This document shows, piece by piece, positions 32,760-39,631 of a DNA stretch of 39,631 nt. Origin of the DNA: Photorhabdus namnaonensis (lineage in GTDB: Bacteria > Pseudomonadota > Gammaproteobacteria > Enterobacterales > Enterobacteriaceae); NCBI RefSeq assembly GCF_001684335.1, contig NZ_LOIC01000078.1, positions 1 through 39,631 on the forward strand. The letters run 5' to 3'. The notes beneath the pieces are model-generated. The model saw only the letters and a list, made by a program, of their open reading frames with translations, did not search any database and was not told where the DNA came from. The first letter of the stretch is position 1. Every line of letters begins with the position of its first letter. The position numbers and the translations under genes are program-made.

Positions 32760-33644
32760 TTATTGGGGCCACTTCATTTCGCCTTTCAGCACCTTAGCAC
32801 TTAATTCGAGACTGGATTTGTCCGCAAGTTTTGGATAGTGCTTTTCCATTGCGGCTATTAGCGCTTTTGAATCTTTCGCTTTTGCCAGCTCTTTCTCAAA
32901 AATAGTCAGATACTTTTGCGTGAAGTGAACGGATTCCAACGTCATTGGCGTGTTACCAATGAAATGTCCCGGAACCACAATAGTCGGTTTCAGCTCTTTT
33001 ATACGATCTAATGTTTGCATCCAGTTTTTACGCGACTCTTTAGTCTGTGTATCTGCTATCCAGACATGGATGTTGCTTGAAACGGTGACACCGCCTACTA
33101 CCGCTTTTAATTTTGGTATCCAAACAAAAGTACGGTCAGCCGCGGGGCCATCAAGACCTTCGACGATTAACTTCTCACCGTCAACCGTAAAAGTGTTACC
33201 TTCCAACGGTTGCGGCACGATAACTTTTTTGGGGGCTTGTTCTTTCAGAACACCTCCCCAATAAGCCAGTTTGCCATCTTTGGTCTTTTTGATTTCTTTA
33301 ATGGTTTCTGGTGATGCAATGACTTTTGCGTTAGGGAACGCTTTGGTCAGTACATCAAGGCCAAAATAGAAATCAGGATCAGACTGACTGATATAGATAG
33401 TTGTCAGTTTTCTGCCGGTATACTTAATTCTTCTGGCCAGTGCTTCAGCGTCATTTTTTTGGAACTGAGCATCGATCAGTACAACTTCTCTATCACCGAT
33501 GATGAGCTCAGAAGAGACGGGAAATACGCTTCTTTCACCTGGATTGAAAACATCCAGTTTTAGGTTAGTGGCTTGTGCCAGAGAAATAGTACCCAAGGAA
33601 AGGATACCTGCCAGCGCAATATTTAGTGTTGTTTTGCGAGTCAT
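32760..33644 (-). CDS. Exported metallo-beta-lactamase-fold protein with altered metal motif
   Basis: 294 residues with a Sec signal peptide (LSLGTISLAQA, cleavage near 25). MBL fold: ELIIGDREVVLIDAQF, TIYISQSDPDFYFGLDVL, PGHFIGN. The usual HxHxDH reads QSDPDF, so three of four ligands are replaced; related proteins with SHGDPDYYFG exist, so this is a family trait carried further rather than random decay. The late PGH histidine is kept. Divergent from a LysR-type regulator that probably controls it. Confidence 0.8.
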   Translation of the reverse strand: MTRKTTLNIALAGILSLGTISLAQATNLKLDVFNPGERSVFPVSSELIIGDREVVLIDAQFQKNDAEALARRIKYTGRKLTTIYISQSDPDFYFGLDVLTKAFPNAKVIASPETIKEIKKTKDGKLAYWGGVLKEQAPKKVIVPQPLEGNTFTVDGEKLIVEGLDGPAADRTFVWIPKLKAVVGGVTVSSNIHVWIADTQTKESRKNWMQTLDRIKELKPTIVVPGHFIGNTPMTLESVHFTQKYLTIFEKELAKAKDSKALIAAMEKHYPKLADKSSLELSAKVLKGEMKWPQ

Positions 33645-33686
33645 GATTGAATTCCTGATGTTGTGTCAATGAGGTTCATAATAAGT

Positions 33687-33711
33687 TGCGTTTTTCGATG
33701 AAAAAACCGCA
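33687..33711. promoter_or_regulatory. Candidate operator between MBL-fold gene and LysR regulator
   Basis: Imperfect dyad TGCGTTTTTC-GAT-GAAAAAACCGCA in the 105-bp divergent gap. Position and symmetry fit a LysR-type autoregulatory site. Confidence 0.4.
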
Positions 33712-33749
33712 TAATTGGCAATTATTTGTTGCATAAATCGAGCTAATTG

Positions 33750-34664
33750 ATGGATAGAGTCACTGCTGCGCAAGTGTTCACTATAATTGTAGAACAAGGT
33801 AGCATGATTGCCGCATCGGAACGGTTAGATATGTCGCGGGCAATGGTATCTCGCTATCTGGCTGAAATGGAAAAATGGGCGGGAGTACGTCTGTTACATC
33901 GTACAACGAGAAAGATCAGCCTGACATCGGCAGGAGAGATCGCCTATCAGCGTAGTCGTAAATTATTGCAATTGGCGGAAGAGATACCAGTTCATCAACC
34001 AGTAGAAGCACAGGAACTGAGTGGTCTTTTGCGGATAAGCAGTTCTCAATCTCTGGCGGTGAGCGCATTGTCTGTGGCGATTCCTGAGTTTATGCAGATT
34101 TATCCTCAGATAGCTATTGATATGCAAATGAGTAATAAGGCAATAAATTTGGTCGAGGAGCGGATAGATTTAGCGTTACGCATCACGAATAATCTGGAGC
34201 CGAATTTGATCGCCAGGCCGTTATCAACATGCCATTCTGTAGTTTGTGCCGCCCCTTCTTATCTGGCAGGAAAAATGCTTCCGCAAAAGCCTGCTGATTT
34301 AGCTTTGCATAACTGTATGACTTATAACTTCTTTGGTAAAAGTCTTTGGTTATTTGAACGCCGAGGGGAAAAGTATTCTGTTCCTGTTAGCGGTACTTTA
34401 AGTGCTAATGAATCGGTTGTATTAATGGAGGCAACGTTGCAAGGGGCGGGAATCGCCATGCAACCCTATTATTCTGTTGCTTCGCATTTGGCGTCAGGAA
34501 AATTGATTCAGTTGTTGCCAGAATATCGACCTCAGGCGATGGGAATTTATGGTATTTATGCCAGTCGTCAAAATATGCCAGCAACGTTGAGAGCATTACT
34601 GGATTTTCTGGTTCAATGGTTTGCTTTTTCCCCATACTGGCAAGCGCTAATGCTGAAAAGCTGA
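33750..34664 (+). CDS. LysR-family transcriptional regulator
   Basis: 304 residues from the ATG at 33750. N-terminal winged helix-turn-helix (AAQVFTIIVEQGSMIAASERLDMSRAMVSRYLAEME) and a substrate-binding domain with LSGLLRISSSQSLAV. Of the AaeR/DsdC-like LTTR branch by overall look, effector unknown. Divergent from the MBL-fold gene, its likely target. Its last 18 bases overlap the end of the convergent lysR gene. Confidence 0.88.
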   Translation: MDRVTAAQVFTIIVEQGSMIAASERLDMSRAMVSRYLAEMEKWAGVRLLHRTTRKISLTSAGEIAYQRSRKLLQLAEEIPVHQPVEAQELSGLLRISSSQSLAVSALSVAIPEFMQIYPQIAIDMQMSNKAINLVEERIDLALRITNNLEPNLIARPLSTCHSVVCAAPSYLAGKMLPQKPADLALHNCMTYNFFGKSLWLFERRGEKYSVPVSGTLSANESVVLMEATLQGAGIAMQPYYSVASHLASGKLIQLLPEYRPQAMGIYGIYASRQNMPATLRALLDFLVQWFAFSPYWQALMLKS

Positions 34665-35582
34665 TTTTAGTTTTTGAGGAAACAGGGCAATTTGTGCTTT
34701 TAGGTGTTCAATAAAAGTATCGACTGGGGCGGAAGAAGGGCGATGAAGGGGTTTTATCAGGCTGACAGTAAAAGGAATATCGATACTGAATGGGCGAGCG
34801 CATATTTCATATCTGCCGTGGCTGTCCAAATAATCGAGTACGGTCAGTGGGTTGACAATAGAAACGCCAATGCCTTCTCGCACCATTGCGCACACTGACG
34901 CGGCGCTGTGAGTTTCCATAATCATGCGGCGGCGAATATGGTGTTCTGCGAATATGCCATCAATAAGCTGCCGGTAGCTATCCGTTATTGAAAGGCTGAT
35001 AAAATTTTGCTCGCTGAAATCTTCGGGAGTCAATAACGGTTTATGGCTGAGAGGATGTTCGGCGGGCAGTACGCAAATTTCATTCAGTGTGATCAATGTC
35101 TCTCTCCGTGTACCCGGTGGTGTCTGCAAATGTTCTGTCAAACCCAGATCATGGCGTTGAGCTGAGAGCCACTCTTCCAGTAGCGGTGATTCCTGTGGAA
35201 TGATGGTTAAATTAGTATCAGGATATTGACAGGTGAAGTGATGGCAAACTTTCGGTAACAGTGATTGAGAAAATACCGGCAAGCAGGCGATGGAAAGCTG
35301 GGCATGTTGAAATTTACGTATATTGTCAGCCGCGTTCATTATTCTTTCGAGTCCGTAATAAGAGCGCTGAACTTCTTCAAAAAGGCGTAATCCTTGTGCT
35401 GTCGGATGCAGGCGGCCTTTTACTCGGTCAAATAATTTGAATTTTATCAGATGCTCAAATCGTGCTAATTCACGACTGACGGTTGGTTGTGATGTTTGTA
35501 ATAAAATAGCCGCTTCTGTCAGGTTTTTGGTCGTCATTACCGCATGGAAGATTTCAATATGGCGCCATGAACAAGAGGACAT
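34647..35582 (-). CDS. lysR: LysR, activator of lysA
   Basis: 311 residues, close to E. coli LysR throughout: WRHIEIFHAVMTTKNLTEAA, LQTSQPTVSRELARFE, RVKGRLHPTAQGLRLFEEVQRS, IIPQESPLLEEWLSAQRHDLGL and ETHSAASVCAMVREGIGVS. It activates the divergent lysA gene in response to the diaminopimelate/lysine balance and represses itself. Binding sites should lie in the 124-bp gap 35583-35706. Confidence 0.95.
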   Translation of the reverse strand: MSSCSWRHIEIFHAVMTTKNLTEAAILLQTSQPTVSRELARFEHLIKFKLFDRVKGRLHPTAQGLRLFEEVQRSYYGLERIMNAADNIRKFQHAQLSIACLPVFSQSLLPKVCHHFTCQYPDTNLTIIPQESPLLEEWLSAQRHDLGLTEHLQTPPGTRRETLITLNEICVLPAEHPLSHKPLLTPEDFSEQNFISLSITDSYRQLIDGIFAEHHIRRRMIMETHSAASVCAMVREGIGVSIVNPLTVLDYLDSHGRYEICARPFSIDIPFTVSLIKPLHRPSSAPVDTFIEHLKAQIALFPQKLKSAFQH

Positions 35583-35706
35583 AAATTGTTCCTTCGAATG
35601 ATAATTCTATATCACAGATGAATAGACTATAACGAAATGGATATTTTTATTCCTGTTTTTTGCTGTCAATAATGGGTTATCTGCTGACTTTGTGAGAAAA
35701 AACCTG
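35583..35706. promoter_or_regulatory. lysR-lysA divergent control region
   Basis: 124-bp AT-rich gap between the two starts; by the E. coli model it contains both promoters and the LysR-binding sites. I cannot fix a single operator by eye. Confidence 0.5.
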
Positions 35707-36999
35707 ATGAGTACTTTTACCCGCAATTTTACCTGCGATAGTTGTCCTAATCTGATACCGGAGAATTTGAGTCGTCTGCCAGAAACGTACGGTACTCCAT
35801 TATGGGTTTACGATAGTGAAACAATTATCCAAAAAATCAAATTATTATGTCAGTTTGATGTGATCAGGTTTGCTCAGAAAGCTTGTTCTAATACGCATAT
35901 TTTGCGCTTGATGCGTGAGTATGGTGTGAAAGTTGACGCTGTTTCGCTAGGGGAAATTGAGCGTGCTTTGTGGGCCGGATTTTGCCCAGGACAAGAAGTG
36001 TCAGACATCGTTTTTACTGCTGATTTAATCGATGTGCCGACGTTGCAACAAGTAACCCAATTGGATATTCCGGTTAATGCGGGTTCTATCGATATGTTGG
36101 AACAGATTGGTCAATGTAAACAAGGGCATCCGGTATGGCTGCGGATCAATCCTGGATTTGGTCATGGTCATAGCCAGAAGACCAACACGGGAGGGGAAAA
36201 CAGCAAACATGGTATTTGGTATCAGGATCTTCCACGAGCGATTGAGAAAATACGCCACTATGGATTGAAATTGCTTGGTTTACATATGCATATTGGATCT
36301 GGTGTTGATTACCATCATCTTGCCAGTGTATGCAATGCGATGGTTGAACAGGTTATTCTCTGTGGTGAAGATATTCAGGCGATTTCAGCCGGCGGCGGTT
36401 TATCGACCCCTTATCATCAGGGTGATGAACGAATCGATATCGCTCATTATTTCGGGTTGTGGGATGATGCGCGTAAAAGGATTGAGCAGCATTTAGGTCA
36501 TAAAGTTGAGCTGGAAATTGAGCCGGGGCGTTTTTTGGTAGCGGAATCTGGCGTTCTGATGACAGAAGTTCGGGCGGTTAAGCAGATGGGGAACCGTAAT
36601 TATGTGCTGGTGGATGCGGGATTTAATGACTTAATGCGCCCGGTAATGTACGGCAGCTATCACCATATTTCGGTTTTGCCTGCTGATGGTCGTAAGGTTG
36701 AGCAATTTTCATTGCAGGAAACATTAGTGGCGGGTCCGTTATGTGAATCCGGTGATATCTTTACACAGATTGAGGGTGGAGGCATTGCGCCAAGAGCGTT
36801 GCCGCCGGTTCGGGTTGGTGACTATCTGGTTTTTCATGATACTGGTGCTTATGGTGCGTCAATGTCTTCCAATTACAATAGTCGTCCGCTGATCCCGGAA
36901 GTGTTGTTTGTTAATGGTAAGCCTCAATTAATTCGCCGCCGTCAAACGATTGAAGAGTTGTTAACGCTGGAAGAGGTATCTTTTGTGTCTGTACTGTGA
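35707..36999 (+). CDS. lysA: Diaminopimelate decarboxylase
   Basis: 430 residues from the ATG at 35707; a GTG at 35692 would add five residues. Fold-type III PLP enzyme: PLP lysine Lys58 (VIRFAQKACS), LGLHMHIGSGV, ISAGGGLSTPY, EIEPGRFLVAESG, VAGPLCESGDIF and HDTGAYGASMSSNYNSRP. Decarboxylates meso-diaminopimelate to lysine. Divergent from lysR. A short stem CGATAC/GTATCG (37009-37014/37021-37026) follows the stop. Confidence 0.97.
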   Translation: MSTFTRNFTCDSCPNLIPENLSRLPETYGTPLWVYDSETIIQKIKLLCQFDVIRFAQKACSNTHILRLMREYGVKVDAVSLGEIERALWAGFCPGQEVSDIVFTADLIDVPTLQQVTQLDIPVNAGSIDMLEQIGQCKQGHPVWLRINPGFGHGHSQKTNTGGENSKHGIWYQDLPRAIEKIRHYGLKLLGLHMHIGSGVDYHHLASVCNAMVEQVILCGEDIQAISAGGGLSTPYHQGDERIDIAHYFGLWDDARKRIEQHLGHKVELEIEPGRFLVAESGVLMTEVRAVKQMGNRNYVLVDAGFNDLMRPVMYGSYHHISVLPADGRKVEQFSLQETLVAGPLCESGDIFTQIEGGGIAPRALPPVRVGDYLVFHDTGAYGASMSSNYNSRPLIPEVLFVNGKPQLIRRRQTIEELLTLEEVSFVSVL

Positions 37000-37026
37000 A
37001 ATATGGGGCGATACTTTGAGGTATCG

Positions 37027-37405
37027 TCCAGTCTGTTGATAAACCTATCCCTTAATCCTGTCAGTCCGACAGCGTTTCCTTAAAAAGCATTTGATATATA
37101 AAACCGACACCACTGTTGATTGCGAATTTATTTGTATCATAAATGTTAAAAAATGAATTTAAATTGTTAAATATAGGCGATAAAACACACTTATTTTTAT
37201 AACTTTCGGAATATTCCTATATATTTTTAAATTAAATTTGTTGCATTATTAATCAGATTTTAACTGGTTAGTAGTAAGGCCATCTCAGGTAGAACCGACA
37301 CGATGGGCAGAACCTTGACCGGACAGAATGAGGCTGATGAAAATCTGCAACCGTGCCGGTGGTAACACGCTGGTAGAGTATTATGGGATTTATGGAGAAG
37401 TAAGT
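37027..37405. other. AT-rich gap upstream of the effector gene
   Basis: No full gene. At 37303-37365 a short frame starting ATGGGCAGAACC and ending TAA encodes MGRTLTGQNEADENLQPCRW; it is open upstream to about 37262 and could be the tail of a lost protein or a short leader peptide. 37080-37260 is very AT-rich and probably contains the promoter for the downstream pair. Confidence 0.35.
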
Positions 37406-38764
37406 ATGGCAATATCCAATAGCGGCAAAATGTGCCCGGCTGTCACATCAATCACCTGTACGATGGAAATAGGGGTCTTTCCCGCCGATGAAGATCCCTG
37501 TTATCTGGCGAGAAAAGCCGAATATGCCCTGCGTCTGCCGGCAATGATTATCACCAAACTGGGGGCTATTCGCTTTCTTAATCAGGTCATTATGAGTGGG
37601 TTGATTAAGGTTGAGGAACTCAAACATGACTTCCTGTGGCCCTATAAAGCGGAAGTGGTGTTTGCTATCCGAGGAGAGCAAGATGTCCCCTTACCCATGC
37701 TGGCGACCAGCCAAGACTCTAAGCAGCGTTATGGCGATAATTTACCGCAATCCAGTAATCCGTTTGCCCGGCCTTCTGCTGAAGACGCAGAGAAATTTGG
37801 GGTTAAACGTATTCGGCGCCCCGATATTATTCTGGTTAAAGATGAGGCTCTTCGCTGGCCGGGCAGAAATGCCACCTACTTCGATGATTCTGTGCACCCG
37901 GATAATCTGAAAATGCTAATTGAGGTGAAATTTCCGGGAGATGATCTCTCTGACGATCAAGAAATAGATTATATCCAGATTGCGACCGAAGACCGCTTTG
38001 GTGTGATGCGTATCATCGATAACCGTACAGAAGAGCAAAAACAGTATGATGAAGCGTGGCGAAAACATTATCAACCCGGTTCCCAACACTATAAAAATCC
38101 CATACCACTAGCCCCTTTACCACCGGGTTCACCTCCTGATGACGAAGATTTACCCATCCCTCCCGCAGAAGGTGTGCCGGGGACCATTCCGCAGCCCCTG
38201 ACAAAAAATCCACCGCTTCTCAGTACTTCCCACTGGTCGTTTTTACCCAGCTATGAAGACTGGGTTATCCTTGGGCAGGAAGTGGCTAGCCTAACAGAGC
38301 AGGGATTGGATTATATCCGTAACAGTACCCGCGAACTCCTTGCCCAGTTTGGTTCATGGCTCAATCAAGCCGGCAAGTGGGTGTGTGAAGAAATTATCGA
38401 CCCGATAAGCCATCAGGTCAGTTACGCTTTTTCTTGGGTTAATGAACAAACGGGGAAAATCGTGACCTGGACGGAGAGTGAGATAAAAGCCCGGTGGCAG
38501 ACGGTGCAACAGGGTTCAGATATCACCCTGGAAGAGCTCAAAAACATTAGCTGGATGCAAATATTAAAAGAGGTGGGAGAAGGCATGTTGGAAGTCGTTG
38601 TGATTATTGCCGGCGTTTCTGCTGTTATCCTTGTCACCCTTGCCGTCACTGCCGCGCTGATTGCACTGGTGGAAATTTTAGCTGCCGCCGCCGCAGTCAG
38701 CGCCGCCGCGTTAGCTGCTGTTCTGGCAATATTGGCGAGTGTGACATTCGCCGCCGCCTCATAA
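37406..38764 (+). CDS. VRR-NUC nuclease, probable type VI secretion effector
   Basis: 452 residues from the ATG at 37406, preceded by GGAGAAG; an upstream ATG at 37328 in the same frame lacks an SD. The VRR-NUC domain lies at about 130-205: RRPDIILVKDE (Asp140), MLIEVKFPGDD (Glu173, Lys175) and DYIQIA (Gln191), the PD-(D/E)xK set. A Pro-rich linker (about 230-290), amphipathic helices and a long hydrophobic, Ala-rich C-terminus (about 395-452) follow. VRR-NUC proteins next to DUF3396 genes are known type VI DNase effectors (TseV group) with cognate immunity proteins. No PAAR or VgrG domain is visible. The following gene starts 14 bases after the stop. Confidence 0.8.
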   Translation: MAISNSGKMCPAVTSITCTMEIGVFPADEDPCYLARKAEYALRLPAMIITKLGAIRFLNQVIMSGLIKVEELKHDFLWPYKAEVVFAIRGEQDVPLPMLATSQDSKQRYGDNLPQSSNPFARPSAEDAEKFGVKRIRRPDIILVKDEALRWPGRNATYFDDSVHPDNLKMLIEVKFPGDDLSDDQEIDYIQIATEDRFGVMRIIDNRTEEQKQYDEAWRKHYQPGSQHYKNPIPLAPLPPGSPPDDEDLPIPPAEGVPGTIPQPLTKNPPLLSTSHWSFLPSYEDWVILGQEVASLTEQGLDYIRNSTRELLAQFGSWLNQAGKWVCEEIIDPISHQVSYAFSWVNEQTGKIVTWTESEIKARWQTVQQGSDITLEELKNISWMQILKEVGEGMLEVVVIIAGVSAVILVTLAVTAALIALVEILAAAAAVSAAALAAVLAILASVTFAAAS

Positions 38765-38778
38765 TTAACGGAGAAAAT

Positions 38779-39631
38779 ATGGAAACTTCAGACTACTTTG
38801 CCCAGTTGAAATCACAACTGACCGCGTTTACCTTCCTCAATGGCGATGGGCTGACCGTTTCTCGTCTTGGGATTTCTATCACCCTGTTTTTTAAACAAGG
38901 CTACACCTCGGAGAAAAAACAGCGCATTCTGGCCTGCTACCGGCGCTTTCGCGAAGAATTTGGTACCTACCTGCGTTTTCATCGTCATTCGCTGGAGGGA
39001 TTAAAAAAATATTCCCCAGAAAATATTGCCAAAGTTGAAGAAGGCATTCTTAATCGGAAAAAAAACCAGCCCTCTAGTTGGGTAGTCAGTGATGCCAAAA
39101 ATCTCTATGAAGCCCCTCGCTATCTGATGCGTTACCTTGATTCCGATGAAGCTGATGGTGACGATAGTAGCTCTTACCTAAGCCTGACATTTCCTTGGGA
39201 TTACCTAAAAGAACAAGAGGGCATGGCTCGTTTTATGGCCTGGCTGGAGTTTCTATGTGAACAACTCGAACCGGACAGTGGGGATTGTGGCTACAGCCTG
39301 GTCATCCCCAGAGATTACCATGATTACTTTCCTTTAGAGTATCAACTGGCGCAACGTTACCCTTCCCTACAAGTGAACTCCGCAGTGCACACAGCTAAAT
39401 TACAGTATGGACACTCTATCCGGGGCATTAACTGGATCACCCTGCTGTCCAAACGCTTTGTAAACCGACTGGGTGGGGAATACTGGATACGTCAGGTGCT
39501 GCGCCCCTACCGGGATGTGGTGATTAGTTCTTACCGTGATGGCCTGATAATCCGTGCCGGTGAATACCCGGACTTAACGCCACTGCCGGGCAGTGTCCCG
39601 GAGAGTTATTTTGCCATTAACCAGTTGATAC
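38779..39631 (+). CDS. DUF3396 (type VI immunity family) protein, 3' end outside window
   Basis: 284 residues visible, open to the right edge. ATG with ACGGAG five bases upstream. DUF3396 features: SRLGISITLFFKQGYTSEKKQRIL, LTFPWDYLKEQEGMARFM, HSIRGINWITLLSKRFVNRLGG and the tail LIIRAGEYPDLTPLPGSVPESYFAIN. Members neutralise type VI nuclease or peptidoglycan effectors encoded next to them, so this is the probable antidote for the VRR-NUC protein upstream. Cytoplasmic, no signal peptide. Confidence 0.88.
   Translation, partial: METSDYFAQLKSQLTAFTFLNGDGLTVSRLGISITLFFKQGYTSEKKQRILACYRRFREEFGTYLRFHRHSLEGLKKYSPENIAKVEEGILNRKKNQPSSWVVSDAKNLYEAPRYLMRYLDSDEADGDDSSSYLSLTFPWDYLKEQEGMARFMAWLEFLCEQLEPDSGDCGYSLVIPRDYHDYFPLEYQLAQRYPSLQVNSAVHTAKLQYGHSIRGINWITLLSKRFVNRLGGEYWIRQVLRPYRDVVISSYRDGLIIRAGEYPDLTPLPGSVPESYFAINQLI

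Overview
The window looks like a chromosomal segment of Photorhabdus (Xenorhabdus is the alternative). The core genes have enterobacterial gene order and high identity to E. coli counterparts, and a 127-bp ERIC/IRU repeat of the type abundant in Photorhabdus sits at the end of yggR. Codon and base use shift between a GC-richer left part (1-14.9 kb) and AT-richer core DNA to its right.

1-1495 is the 5' part of a two-partner-secretion transporter (TpsB, FhaC/ShlB type) reading off the left edge. About 1.5 kb without a convincing gene follows. It is full of strong hairpins, several capped by GNRA or UNCG tetraloops, and leads to a tyrosine recombinase (2969-3859). A related hairpin module is found on each side of that gene, and the two copies differ mostly by changes that keep the pairing.

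4.4-14.9 kb is the remnant of an integrative conjugative element of the SPI-7/PFGI-1 kind. It holds ArdB/KlcA antirestriction, a broken ArdC-like gene, an N-6 methylase-like protein and a decayed second copy, a DUF3085 protein, an Api92/YubB-like protein, several small conserved-looking proteins of unknown function, a MobH/TraI-type relaxase relative with an altered HD motif, and an integrase next to tRNA-Phe. No mating-pair apparatus is visible. Nearly every transcription unit here has a short GC-rich leader directly before its start codon. In the best examples one arm can pair either with an upstream segment or with the Shine-Dalgarno (SD) sequence, so these leaders look like a repeated family of translational (in one case perhaps transcriptional) switches. 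This is the most interesting signal in the window.

15.2-31.1 kb is housekeeping DNA in the usual order: tRNA-Phe, mltC, yggX, mutY, trmB, yggL, glsB, yggN, then a siderophore-binding protein gene with a palindromic, Fur-like site, a 1-kb AT-rich gap with a likely IS200/IS605 end, hemW, rdgB, yggT, proC, yggS, yggR (3' end rewritten by the ERIC repeat), ruvX, yqgE, gshB and rsmE. Together they cover murein turnover, oxidative DNA repair, tRNA/rRNA methylation, glutathione, proline and PLP homeostasis.

31.3-37.0 kb holds a prepilin peptidase lacking the usual cysteines, a DsbA-family protein, an exported metallo-beta-lactamase-fold protein with a divergent LysR regulator, and the divergent lysR-lysA pair. 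37.4 kb to the end is an accessory toxin/immunity pair: a VRR-NUC nuclease with a hydrophobic C-terminus, probably a type VI secretion effector, and a DUF3396 immunity protein cut by the right edge.
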